Below, piece after piece: positions 53,977 through 62,406 of a DNA stretch of 64,000 nucleotides. The stretch is from Taklimakanibacter albus (GTDB taxonomy: Bacteria; Pseudomonadota; Alphaproteobacteria; Rhizobiales; Aestuariivirgaceae), in contig NZ_JAENHL010000008.1 in NCBI RefSeq assembly GCF_016595235.1, positions 1,262,624 through 1,326,623 of the forward strand, given 5' to 3'. A model generated the notes under the pieces. It made no database searches and had not been told where the DNA came from. It saw only the letters and a program-made list of their open reading frames with translations. The position numbers and the translations under genes were made by a program. Within the stretch, counting starts at the first letter, position 1. Each line of letters opens with the position of its first letter.

Positions 53977-55018
53977 TCCGCTGCCGGCGCAGGTCGGCAA
54001 ACAGCCGCAAGAACATCTCCTCGCTGTCGACATAGTCATGGAAGCCGAAGCGGCGCGCCTTGCCGCCATCGGCGAAGAAGTCATAATCCCAGGAAAAGAC
54101 GAAATCGGCGAAAGGCCAGGACGAGACGTCCTTGTAGGGCGTCTTGGCAAGGCCGTATTTCTCGACCATCGCGTTCCACAGCGGCTCCTTGTCGGCCATG
54201 ACCGAGCTCAGCTGTAACGGCATGGGCGGCGCCGCCTCCATGTCGAAGAAACGGGCCAGCTTCGGCCACATGTCGTTCCAGCGGAAGAGATCGCCATTAT
54301 TGATATTGAAGGCCTGGTTGGCGGCACCGGCCTCACGCGCCGCCCAGATCGTGGCGCGGGCGAGCAAACCTGAATCGGTCATCTCGATGAGCTTGTCATA
54401 GGCGCCGGGCTTGCCCGGAAACCGCAAAGGCAATCCCAGCTCCTTCGACATCGACGCATAGACCGCAATCGCCACCGCCAGATTCATCGGATTGCCGAGC
54501 GCCACACCGCCGACCACGCTGGGCCTGAGCGCCGACCAGCTCCAGGCTTTTCCCTGCTGGCGTGTTTCGAGAAGGCGCTGCTGATCGACGTTGAATTCGG
54601 GCGGCATCGGCGGCGGGTCGGTCTCGCGCGCCGGCGTCTTGAAGGGGCCGAGATGGGCGCCATAGACCTTGTAGCCCTGCATGAGGCTCACATGACGCAA
54701 GCCGGGTGCCGCCGCCTCGATGCCGTCGAGGAGATGGGTGAGCATCGCGACATTGGGCGCCACCAGCTCGGCCCAGCTGCCGCGCTCCTGATAGGCGGCA
54801 TAGAAGACATGGGTGACGGCGGTGAGTGGTGCGAGCTTCCGCCGTGTGTCGTCAGGGTCGAGCAGGTCGACGGCGATATGCCTGACCTTCTCCGCATCGG
54901 CGCCGCCGCGGCGCGACAGGCCGATGATGTTCCAGCCACCTTGCGCTTTGAGTTCGGCGATAAGATTGCGGCCGATGACGCCGTGCGCGCCGGCAATGAG
55001 AGCGGTTCCATTGTTCAT
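53966..55018 (-). CDS. SDR family NAD(P)-binding protein, PRISE/VEP1-like
   Basis: 350 residues, extended short-chain dehydrogenase: IAGAHGVIGRNL for NADP(H), then VFYAAYQERGS, MQGYKVYGAHLGPFKTPARETDP and LRPSVVGGVALGNPMNLA, which recall progesterone 5-beta-reductase/iridoid synthase (PRISE) enzymes. The plant catalytic Tyr in FYYxxED appears as FNVDQQ here, as I recall for bacterial homologues, so enone reductase activity should not be assumed. GAGGAGAG lies 5 nt before the ATG. It follows the MFS gene after 14 nt. Confidence 0.85.
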   Translation of the reverse strand: MNNGTALIAGAHGVIGRNLIAELKAQGGWNIIGLSRRGGADAEKVRHIAVDLLDPDDTRRKLAPLTAVTHVFYAAYQERGSWAELVAPNVAMLTHLLDGIEAAAPGLRHVSLMQGYKVYGAHLGPFKTPARETDPPPMPPEFNVDQQRLLETRQQGKAWSWSALRPSVVGGVALGNPMNLAVAIAVYASMSKELGLPLRFPGKPGAYDKLIEMTDSGLLARATIWAAREAGAANQAFNINNGDLFRWNDMWPKLARFFDMEAAPPMPLQLSSVMADKEPLWNAMVEKYGLAKTPYKDVSSWPFADFVFSWDYDFFADGGKARRFGFHDYVDSEEMFLRLFADLRRQRIIP

Positions 55019-55032
55019 GATTATCTCTCCTC

Positions 55033-56214
55033 TCATTCGGCCGGCGCCGGGCAGACGGCGCGGCGCTTGCCGGCATCGAGCCAGAGCGCGATGAAAGCGA
55101 CGGCGAGGCCCGACAGTGTGACGAGTGCGGCCGCCCAGGTGACGAAGCCGAGGCCCGGTCCCTGATCGATGACGATACCGCCCAGCCACGCGCCGCCGGC
55201 ATTGCCGAGATTGAAGGCGGCGATGTTGAAGCTCGAGGCAAGATTCTGTCCGGCGCCCGCGGCCTTCTCCAGCACCCACATCTGCAGGGGCGCGACGGTC
55301 GCGAAAGCGGCGGCGCCGAGCAGGAAGACAAAGAGCGCGGAAGCGATGCGGTCATGAATGGCGAAGCTCATCAGGCCCAGCACCAAAGTCAGCGTGATCA
55401 GGCTGCCGATGAGCGTGGGGGTGAGCTTGCGGTCGGCGAGCTTGCCGCCGGCCAGATTGCCGATCAGGAGTCCGGCGCCGAAGACCAGCATCAGCGGCGA
55501 CACGGCAGATTCGGAGTAGCCGGAGATGCGCGTGAGGATCGGCGCGATATAGGTGAAGACGGCGAAGACGCCGGCATAGCCGAGCACGGTCGTGAGCAGG
55601 CCGAGAAGGACCTGCGGCCGGCGGAACACCGCGAGATCGTTGCGGAAGCTGCTCTGCTGCTCAGGCGCCGTATCACGCGGGACGAAAGCCCAGATCACGG
55701 CGAAAGCCGCGAGGCCGACCACTGTCACCGCCCAGAAGGTCGAGCGCCAGCCGGCCAGCTGACCGAGCCAGGTGCCGAAAGGCACGCCCAGAATGGTGGC
55801 GACGGTCAACCCGGTGAACATGATGGCAATGGCGGACGCCTTCTTGTCGGGAGCGACGAGGCCGGTCGCGACGACGGAGCCGACGCCGAAGAAGGTGCCA
55901 TGGGCAAAGGCGGTGAGGATGCGGGCCGCCATCAGGGTCCCATAACCGGGCGCCAGGGCGGCCGCGGCATTGCCCAAAATGAAGATGGCCATCAGCGCCA
56001 GGAGCACGCTTTTGCGCGGCCAGCGGCTTGTGGCCATGGTGAGGATGGGCGCGCCCAGCACCACGCCCAAGGCGTAGCCCGAGATCAGAAGGCCGGCGGC
56101 CGGAATGGAGACGCCCAAGTCTCCCGACACCTCGATCAGGAGGCCCATGATGACGAATTCGGTGACGCCTATTCCAAAAGCGCCGGCGGTGAGCGCATAA
56201 AGTGCAAGAGGCAT
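55033..56214 (-). CDS. MFS transporter, DHA1/AraJ-like
   Basis: 393 residues, twelve membrane helices. GAFGIGVTEFVIMGLLIEV start, LISGYALGVVLGAPILT and the motif-A-like SRWPRKSVLL are typical of the arabinose-efflux/chloramphenicol-resistance-like DHA1 exporters. Substrate unknown. Co-transcribed with the SDR gene; divergent from the PNPOx-like/LysR pair. Confidence 0.92.
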   Translation of the reverse strand: MPLALYALTAGAFGIGVTEFVIMGLLIEVSGDLGVSIPAAGLLISGYALGVVLGAPILTMATSRWPRKSVLLALMAIFILGNAAAALAPGYGTLMAARILTAFAHGTFFGVGSVVATGLVAPDKKASAIAIMFTGLTVATILGVPFGTWLGQLAGWRSTFWAVTVVGLAAFAVIWAFVPRDTAPEQQSSFRNDLAVFRRPQVLLGLLTTVLGYAGVFAVFTYIAPILTRISGYSESAVSPLMLVFGAGLLIGNLAGGKLADRKLTPTLIGSLITLTLVLGLMSFAIHDRIASALFVFLLGAAAFATVAPLQMWVLEKAAGAGQNLASSFNIAAFNLGNAGGAWLGGIVIDQGPGLGFVTWAAALVTLSGLAVAFIALWLDAGKRRAVCPAPAE

Positions 56215-56319
56215 GATCTATCCCACTTCCGGCCCGATGCCGGATGGGCTTTAGATGGACGGCCTCGCATTCATGAACTAGAATGCATAATGGAACAGGA
56301 TTTGTGAGTTCAATTCACT

Positions 56320-56895
56320 ATGGCCAAGCAATTCGCCCGCATCGAAGACCCCCATCGGAAGTTCATCGCACGCCAGCACATCTTCTTCACCGCCTCGGCG
56401 GCGGAAGGGACGCGGGTCAATGTCTCGCCGCGCTCGACCGAGGCGCTGCGCCTCCTCGATGACCTGACCGCCATCTATCTGGACCGTACCGGCAGCGGCA
56501 ATGAGACGGCGGCGCATCTCCTGGCCGACGGGCGGCTCACCATCATGTTCTGCGCCTTTGACGGGCCGCCGGTGATCCTGCGCCTTTATGGCCAGGGCCG
56601 CATGATAAGGCGCAACAGCCCGGAATATCTGAGCCTGCTCGCCGAGCATTATGGCGGCGAGGAGCCCTTGGGCGCCCGCCAGATCATCCGCCTCGACATC
56701 GATCTGGTGCAAACCTCCTGCGGCTACGCGGTGCCGCTCTACGACTACCGCGCCGAGCGGCCCAATCTCGACCGCTGGGCCGAAGCCAAAGGCCAGGAGG
56801 GTCTCGACGCCTATTGGCGCGAAAAGAACCTCACCAGCATGGACGGCCTGCCAACTGGCTTGCTGGATGAGCCCGAGGATCAGATGGCGTCGTGA
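56320..56895 (+). CDS. Pyridoxamine 5'-phosphate oxidase-like protein
   Basis: 191 residues of the split-barrel flavin-binding fold; KFIARQHIFFTASAAEGTRVNVSPR and YLDRTGSGNETAAHLLADGRLTIMFCAFDGPP are characteristic of the PNPOx-like family rather than true PdxH. It may bind FMN or F420-type cofactor; reaction unknown. Its stop overlaps the LysR start. Confidence 0.85.
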   Translation: MAKQFARIEDPHRKFIARQHIFFTASAAEGTRVNVSPRSTEALRLLDDLTAIYLDRTGSGNETAAHLLADGRLTIMFCAFDGPPVILRLYGQGRMIRRNSPEYLSLLAEHYGGEEPLGARQIIRLDIDLVQTSCGYAVPLYDYRAERPNLDRWAEAKGQEGLDAYWREKNLTSMDGLPTGLLDEPEDQMAS

Positions 56896-57800
56896 GCCGG
56901 CTCGACGTCAACCGCTCGGGCGAGATCGAGGTCTTCGTCCGGGCCGTCGAGCTGGGTGGCTTCTCGGCCGCCGCCCGCGCCTTCCACATGACGCCCTCGG
57001 CGGTGAGCAAGCTCGTCGCCAGGCTCGAAAGCCGGCTGGGTGTGCGGCTCATCAACCGCTCGACCCGCAAGCTCGAGCTCACCGCCGAAGGTGCGTCCTT
57101 CCTCGAGCGCGGTCGGCAGATCCTCGAGGATCTCAACACAGCTGAGCGCGAGGCGGCGGCCGGCGCCGAGCCGCAGGGTCAGTTGCGCATCAACAGCAAC
57201 GTCCCTTTCGGGATACATTACCTGCTGCCGCTGCTGCCGGGATTTCTGGCGCTTTATCCGAAGATCAAGGTCGATGTCGCGCTCACCGACCGGGTGGTCG
57301 ATCTCATCGAGGAGCGCGCCGACATCGCCATCCGCACCGGCCCGTTGCGGGAGTCGCGCCTCATCGCGCGCAAGCTCGGCGACAGCCGGATGATCATCGT
57401 GGCCGCGCCCGATTATCTGGCAAAACATGGCACGCCGGAGCATCTCGTGGATCTCGAAAGGCACAATCAGCTCGGCTTCTGCTTCACCCGCCATATCGAG
57501 GGCTGGCCGTTCAGCGACGAGCATGGCGGCAGCACGACCATGCCGCTCACCGGCAATGCGCTGGTGAGCGACGGCGAGGCGCTGCGCCAGCTCGTGCTGT
57601 CAGGCCTCGGCCTGGCGCGGCTGTCGAGCTTCCACATCACCCGCGACATCGAGGCCGGGCGGCTCGTTCCCTTGTTGGAAAACTACAATCCCGGCGATAT
57701 CGAGACGATGTATGCGGTCTATGTCGGCCAGGGCGGACATCTGCCGGCGAGGGTCAGGGCATTGCTCGATTATCTGGCGGAGAAGGTGCGCTTTCCTTGA
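56892..57800 (+). CDS. LysR-family transcriptional regulator
   Basis: 302 residues; HTH at about 10-70 (VFVRAVELGGFSAAARAFHMTPSAVSKLVARLE), effector domain of the DmlR/CrgA-like group (LRINSNVPFGIHYLLPLL, DLIEERADIAIRTGPL). GTG start within the PNPOx-like gene end. Divergent placement makes the MFS-SDR pair the natural target. Confidence 0.9.
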   Translation: MSRLDVNRSGEIEVFVRAVELGGFSAAARAFHMTPSAVSKLVARLESRLGVRLINRSTRKLELTAEGASFLERGRQILEDLNTAEREAAAGAEPQGQLRINSNVPFGIHYLLPLLPGFLALYPKIKVDVALTDRVVDLIEERADIAIRTGPLRESRLIARKLGDSRMIIVAAPDYLAKHGTPEHLVDLERHNQLGFCFTRHIEGWPFSDEHGGSTTMPLTGNALVSDGEALRQLVLSGLGLARLSSFHITRDIEAGRLVPLLENYNPGDIETMYAVYVGQGGHLPARVRALLDYLAEKVRFP

Positions 57801-57979
57801 TTCTCGCCTGTGCGTCGGCTTACCCGAAAATCGCTTCGCACTTTTCGGGCCGATGCGTGACTCTTGTCTGCGCATCGGCTTATCCGAAAACCGCTTCGCA
57901 CTTTTCGGGCCGATGCGTGACTCTTGTCTGCGCATCGGCTTATCCGAAAACCGCTTCGCACTTTTCGGGCCGATGCTCT
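57801..57979. repeat. Three tandem 60-bp palindromic units
   Basis: Three copies with exactly 60-bp period; the second and third are identical and the first has a few changes. Each copy is a hairpin: GCATCGGC-TTAT-CCGAAAA pairs with TTTTCGG-GCCGATGC around CCGCTTCGCAC. It begins at the LysR stop and ends at the stop of the convergent secreted-protein gene. Confidence 0.92.
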
Positions 57980-58346
57980 AGCTACGCCTGAGATAGAGAC
58001 GCGGCTGGTCATGGTTGATATAGCCATAGACGGAGTTATTGCCCCTGCGGAACAGCTCGCCGCATTTCGTGGCGCTGACGACCGCCGAGAAGGTCAGGCA
58101 TATCCGGTCACCGTCATGCGCCCGCTTGACCGACCAGCTGCCGGTGGCGTTGATGCCGTTATAGGTGCCTTTGACGGATCCATCGGCGCCGATCGAGAGT
58201 ACGAGCGCAGTCCCCTTCCAGGTGCCCGACCAGTTGCCGGGCATCACCTTGCGCATCTCGCGCCCATCGAGCCGGTCGGCGGCGAAGGCCTGCGGAACCC
58301 ACAAGGTCAGCGACAGCAGGATGGCGGCGAGGGTGCGTGTCATCAT
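57978..58346 (-). CDS. Hypothetical small secreted protein
   Basis: 122 residues; signal peptide (TRTLAAILLSLTLWVPQAFA) and a mature part of about 98 residues predicted to be beta-rich (MPGNWSGTWKGTALVLSIGADGSVKGTYNGINATGSW-type strands in residues 35-75), with two Cys (RICL, TKCGE). No family recognised beyond a lipocalin- or avidin-like strand pattern. The stop is at the edge of the triplicated repeat. Confidence 0.75.
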   Translation of the reverse strand: MMTRTLAAILLSLTLWVPQAFAADRLDGREMRKVMPGNWSGTWKGTALVLSIGADGSVKGTYNGINATGSWSVKRAHDGDRICLTFSAVVSATKCGELFRRGNNSVYGYINHDQPRLYLRRS

Positions 58347-58400
58347 CACCGCAAAATGACAGCGGCTGCCGCCAGTCGTCAAGCTGTTGGCCCTTATTTC

Positions 58401-58540
58401 CCCTTCGCCCGTTGCGAAGCAATGGGAGAAGGTGCCCGATAGGGCGGATGAGGGCTCTTCTGAAAGAGCACTATTCTCAAGCGAAGAGCCCTCACCCGGC
58501 CTTCGGCCACCCTCTCCCATCCTGCGGACGGGAGAGGGGG
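58401..58540. repeat. Palindromic intergenic repeat downstream of ribF
   Basis: Inverted arrangement: GATGAGGGCTCTT pairs with AAGAGCCCTCACCC across a 27-nt centre, with outer CCCTTCGCCC and GGGAGAGGGGG ends. Resembles the elements at 8106-8283 and 7075-7189. Confidence 0.65.
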
Positions 58541-58567
58541 AATACTGGACAGAGCGCTCGCTATACG

Positions 58568-59578
58568 TCAGAGCGTGCCGGCCTTCTGCGCCTGGGCGAG
58601 CGGGAAAGCGGCGAGCATGGTGCTCTGATCCGCCGCGTCGAGCCGGCGTTCGGCCTCGGCGCAATCGAGCTTCATCTGCGCCACCAGATCGTCGATCGTG
58701 TCGAAGCGCCGGTCGGGGCGGATGAGGTCGATGAATTCGACCAGCATCGTCTTGCCGTAAAGATCGCCGCTGAAGCCGAAAAGGAAAACTTCGAGGAAGG
58801 TCTTCTCGCTGGCGAAGGTGGGGCGGCGGCCGAAATAGCCGGCCCCTTTCCAGCGTGGCGCGCCGGCTACGCTGACATCGCGCACCCGCACCGCATAGAT
58901 ACCCTGGAACGGCTCGGCGCCGTCAGGCAGCACGATATTGATCGTCGGGAAGCCGATGGTGCGGCCGCGCTGGTCGCCCTGCACCACCTCGCCCATCACC
59001 GTCCACCAATAGCCGAGCTGGCGGGCGGCCTCGTTCACATGGCCATGGCGCAGCGAGTCGCGGATGGCGCTCGAGGAAAACGGCGCGAAGCCGTCATCAT
59101 CGGTCACCTGGTCGATCACCGTCACGCCGAATCCCAATTGCCGGCCGAGCTCGCGCATCGTCTCGGGTGTGCCCTTGCGGCCATGGCCGAAATGGAAGTC
59201 ATAACCGGTGACGACATGGGCGGCGCCCAAGCGCTCACTCAGTTCCTTGCGCACGAAGGCTTCGGGGTCCATCGCCGCCAGCGCCGCATCGAAGGAAAGC
59301 ACCGCGGTGAAGCTGGCGCCGAGGCCGGCGACGAGGCGCGCTTTCAAAGGCAAGGGCGTGAGACGGAAAGCCGGCTCGGCCGGGCGGAAGAAGGTGCGCG
59401 GATGCGGCTCGAACGTGACGAGGCCCCAATGGGTGTTGCGGCGGCGGGCCTCCGCTTCGGCGGCGGCCAGCAATTGCTGATGGCCGCGATGGACGCCGTC
59501 GAAATTACCGATGGCGACGACGGCGCCGCGCAATTCCGCCGGGAGCGGTGCCCCGGCCTCAACGATCCGTGTGGTCAT
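58568..59578 (-). CDS. ribF: Bifunctional riboflavin kinase/FAD synthetase
   Basis: 336 residues; N-terminal nucleotidyltransferase (IGNFDGVHRGHQQLL, FSSSAIRDSLRHGHV) and C-terminal riboflavin kinase (GRTIGFPTINI, YFGRRPTF, EVFLFGFSGDLYGK). Makes FMN then FAD. Full length. It is 22 nt downstream of the MaoC gene on the same strand. Confidence 0.96.
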   Translation of the reverse strand: MTTRIVEAGAPLPAELRGAVVAIGNFDGVHRGHQQLLAAAEAEARRRNTHWGLVTFEPHPRTFFRPAEPAFRLTPLPLKARLVAGLGASFTAVLSFDAALAAMDPEAFVRKELSERLGAAHVVTGYDFHFGHGRKGTPETMRELGRQLGFGVTVIDQVTDDDGFAPFSSSAIRDSLRHGHVNEAARQLGYWWTVMGEVVQGDQRGRTIGFPTINIVLPDGAEPFQGIYAVRVRDVSVAGAPRWKGAGYFGRRPTFASEKTFLEVFLFGFSGDLYGKTMLVEFIDLIRPDRRFDTIDDLVAQMKLDCAEAERRLDAADQSTMLAAFPLAQAQKAGTL

Positions 59579-59600
59579 CAGGCAAGTCTAAAAGGTTGGT

Positions 59601-60026
59601 TCATCCGCGGGAAGGCACGAGCACGAGGGCTTCGCCTTCGAGCACGACCTTATCGCCCACCGAGACGGAACAGTCGAGGGCCGCGCGGCGCTTGTCGCGG
59701 TCGAGCGAAGCGATGCGGGCCGAGGCGCGCACCGTGTCGCCGATGCGGACCGGCGCCTTGAAGCGCAAGGTCTGGGAGAGATAGATGCAGCCATAACCCG
59801 GCAGCTTGGTGCCAAGGATGGTGGAAATGAAGCTGGCGGTGAGCATGCCGTGGGCGATGCGGCCCTTGAAGGGCGACTTGGCGGCGAAATCGGCGTCGAG
59901 ATGCACCGGGTTGTTGTCGCCCGACAATTCGGCGAAGGTTTCGATGTCGCTGCCGGTGACCACCCGTTCATGGGCGGCCTCCATGCCGACTTCGAGATCC
60001 TCGATACAATAGTGAGCACCGGACAT
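59601..60026 (-). CDS. MaoC family (R)-hydratase-like protein
   Basis: 141 residues, single hot-dog fold with the hydratase-2 motif DNNPVHLDADFAAKSPFKGRIAHGM (catalytic Asp and His). Comparable to PhaJ-type (R)-specific enoyl-CoA hydratases, though the acyl-chain preference cannot be read. Followed by ribF. The region 60027-60162 upstream shows no gene and probably holds its promoter. Confidence 0.9.
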   Translation of the reverse strand: MSGAHYCIEDLEVGMEAAHERVVTGSDIETFAELSGDNNPVHLDADFAAKSPFKGRIAHGMLTASFISTILGTKLPGYGCIYLSQTLRFKAPVRIGDTVRASARIASLDRDKRRAALDCSVSVGDKVVLEGEALVLVPSRG

Positions 60027-60162
60027 TCGCCAAGCTCCTCGAATTGGATATTGCGTGCGCTAAATAATCATATTGCGCCGCACAAGGATAGTTCCCCTTA
60101 GGTCGCAGGACCAGGAGCTTGTTTCCGATGGTTAACCCGCTGAATCAAAGAGATAATCAGGA

Positions 60163-60984
60163 TCAGGCCAGGAACGGCAGGCTACGGACGATGCGCGCTT
60201 CCGGCAGCTTGGCGCGGATATCGGCCTCGAGCTTCGCCGGATCGATCCCCTCCTCGGAAATGCCGCCGGCGATCAGCACAACGTCGAGGCCGTAATCGGC
60301 GGCGCCCTTGATGTCGGTTTCCGGCCCATCGCCAATGGCGAGGAAGCTCCGCTTGTCGGTAATGCCGCGTAGCGCCGCCACCCGGGTGAGCGCCAGATCA
60401 TAGATCGGCCGATAGGGTTTGCCCGCCATGGTGACCTCGCCGCCCAACGCCGCATAGGCCTCGGCGAGCGCCCCGGCGCACCAGATCAGCCGGCTGCCGC
60501 GGCGGACGACCTTGTCGGGATTGGCGCAGACCATCGGGAGCTTGCGGCGCGCCAGCCGCTGCAGCAATTCGGCATAGTCATCCGGCGTCTCGCGGTCGTC
60601 ATGGACGAGGCCGACGCACAGGACCACCTCGGCCTCTTCCGGCGAGGCGCGTTCGATCTTGAGATCGTCGAGCACGCCCAGATCGCGCTCAGGGCCCAGA
60701 TAATAAATGCGGTGGCCGTCATAGGGCTTCATCAATTCATGAGTGACGTCGCCCGAGGTCACGATGAGATCATAGTGATCGCGGGTGACACCCAGTTGCG
60801 CTAGATGGCCCTCGACCTTGGCCGAGCTTCGCGGCGCGTTGGTGAGGAGAGTGACGAAGCCGCCCGCGTCGCGATGCGCTTTCAGCGCCGCCACGGCAGG
60901 CGGAAAATGCGCCACGCCATTATGGACGACGCCCCAGATATCGCACAGCCAAATGGGGTAGCGCGCCGACAGGTCTTTCATCAT
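60163..60984 (-). CDS. NagD-like HAD hydrolase (TIGR01459 family)
   Basis: 273 residues, HAD subfamily IIA: PIWLCDIWGVVHNG (nucleophile Asp with Trp-Gly in place of Leu-Asp-Gly), LLTNAPRSS, and AIGDGPETDIKGAADYG. The D-I-W-G-V nucleophile loop is the mark of the TIGR01459 group. Substrate unknown. Lies 38 nt after the EAL-like gene. Confidence 0.9.
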   Translation of the reverse strand: MMKDLSARYPIWLCDIWGVVHNGVAHFPPAVAALKAHRDAGGFVTLLTNAPRSSAKVEGHLAQLGVTRDHYDLIVTSGDVTHELMKPYDGHRIYYLGPERDLGVLDDLKIERASPEEAEVVLCVGLVHDDRETPDDYAELLQRLARRKLPMVCANPDKVVRRGSRLIWCAGALAEAYAALGGEVTMAGKPYRPIYDLALTRVAALRGITDKRSFLAIGDGPETDIKGAADYGLDVVLIAGGISEEGIDPAKLEADIRAKLPEARIVRSLPFLA

Positions 60985-61022
60985 TTTGTCCGGTAAACCG
61001 TTTTGATCGTTCGGCCGGAGGT

Positions 61023-62276
61023 TTAGGCAGCCGAGCGAATCTGGTCAATCGAAACAGCTTCGCCCTTGACGCGGCGCGGCGGCGCGAAGATCGGGCCACT
61101 GCCGAGATCGGCCCAGCGGCTCGCGACATTGATCTGCTCGTCGTAGAAGAGCCCCTGCACGCCGATCTTCACGCCGTAGTCGGGCGCGCGCCTGGCCGTC
61201 GACGCCCAGGCCGGAACCGCATGGCGCTCGGCCGGCAAAGCGGCGGCGCTGAAGGTGATGAAGCGGAAATGCAAAGCCTGCAGCGCGGCGAGGTCGATGC
61301 CCATGCCATGGGCGCGGGCGAGCGCCATGCCGGCGCCGTTGCGGGCGAGGCGCGCGAGCCCTTCGATGCCGCGCGGGCTCAAGGCCGCCATGGCGACATG
61401 GTCGATCTCGAAGACGATCGTGCCGGCCATCTTGCCGGCGCGGCGCATCTGCCATTCGATGGCGGCGAGCGCTTCCTGGGAGGCGAGCGTCTCAGGGCCG
61501 ACCGGCACGAAGACGCAGGTCTCGGGACGTTTGGCGCCGAGCTTCTGGCTGACCGCCAGCGCGCGGCTCACCGCATGGCCATCGAGATCGGGGCGCAGAC
61601 CATTGGCGGCGGCCTGGCGCGCCAGATCCTCGAAGGCGACGCGCTGGCCCTGCCCCTCGAGCACCAGCGAGGCGCGATAATGCTGCGTGACGTCGTCGGC
61701 AAGCGACACGATGGGCTCGAGGAAGAATTCCAGGCGATGATCGGCGGGCTTCGGTTTGCGTTCGGCGCCGCGGTCGAGGCGCGGTTCGGCGTCCCGGTCG
61801 AGACGCGGCTCAGACTTCCGGTCGCGATAGGAGACGGCGCGGTCATATTCCTCCGCGAGCTTCTTGACCGAACGGCGCAGCTCTTCGAATTCGCGGTTGA
61901 GATCGTTGCGCTCGAAATCGTCCTCAGGCTCGGACTCCGGCGGCGGCGCGGCCGCGAAGGCGGCAGCAGTGACGGCGCGCGCCTCGATGCCGTCGGTGCG
62001 TTCCTCGACCGCATCCATGCGGGCATTGAGGCGGACCAGCTCCTCGGTGAGCTTGCGGCTGCGCTGATGCAGGTCGCTCAGCCCGGCGAAGCGGCGCCGA
62101 TGCTGCCAGTCACGATAGAGGAAGATGGCCAGATGCGATGAAGCGAGCACGATGGCGGCCAGAGCGAGGGCGAATTCGATGCGCTGGCCGGAGAGAATTA
62201 CACCGGCGCCTGCCGCGGCACTGATCGCAACGGCCAAAATGGCCGCGACGCCCAAAGGCAGCGCTGGCTGTTTCAT
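61023..62276 (-). CDS. Membrane protein with coiled coil and degenerate EAL domain
   Basis: 417 residues: two N-terminal membrane helices (PLGVAAILAVAISAAAGAGVIL; FALALAAIVLASSHLAIFLY), a coiled coil (about 65-160), a charged linker with three short repeats of PRLDRDAE type, and an EAL-fold domain (about 180-417). The EAL motif is replaced by HYRASLVLEG and the DDFGTG segment is not recognisable, so it should not hydrolyse c-di-GMP but might still bind it or a partner. The ATG at 62276 is used. Precedes the NagD-like HAD on the same strand. Confidence 0.8.
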   Translation of the reverse strand: MKQPALPLGVAAILAVAISAAAGAGVILSGQRIEFALALAAIVLASSHLAIFLYRDWQHRRRFAGLSDLHQRSRKLTEELVRLNARMDAVEERTDGIEARAVTAAAFAAAPPPESEPEDDFERNDLNREFEELRRSVKKLAEEYDRAVSYRDRKSEPRLDRDAEPRLDRGAERKPKPADHRLEFFLEPIVSLADDVTQHYRASLVLEGQGQRVAFEDLARQAAANGLRPDLDGHAVSRALAVSQKLGAKRPETCVFVPVGPETLASQEALAAIEWQMRRAGKMAGTIVFEIDHVAMAALSPRGIEGLARLARNGAGMALARAHGMGIDLAALQALHFRFITFSAAALPAERHAVPAWASTARRAPDYGVKIGVQGLFYDEQINVASRWADLGSGPIFAPPRRVKGEAVSIDQIRSAA

Positions 62277-62300
62277 ATACCCCGTCTCACGAATCACACC

Positions 62301-62329
62301 TCGGCCCGAGAGTAACACACTCGGGCCGA
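62301..62329. repeat. Hairpin upstream of the EAL-like gene
   Basis: 10-bp perfect stem TCGGCCCGAG/CTCGGGCCGA with 9-nt loop, 25 nt in front of the EAL-like start. It could be a second terminator for the transaminase gene or part of the 5' leader. Confidence 0.55.
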
Positions 62330-62374
62330 AGTCTATTGACGGAATGACTAATTTCACACAACGGCGATTCCCTA

Positions 62375-62400
62375 CCGCGAAAGTCCAGCAACTTTCGCGG
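62375..62400 (-). terminator. Hairpin directly after the omega-transaminase gene
   Basis: 10-bp perfect stem CCGCGAAAGT/ACTTTCGCGG with 6-nt loop, 6 nt beyond the stop codon. No T-run; position and strength suggest a terminator. Confidence 0.6.
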
Positions 62401-62406
62401 GAAGCG

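Noticed and set aside
57801-57979. CRISPR array
   Set aside because: Three head-to-tail 60-bp units with no spacers and no cas genes nearby.
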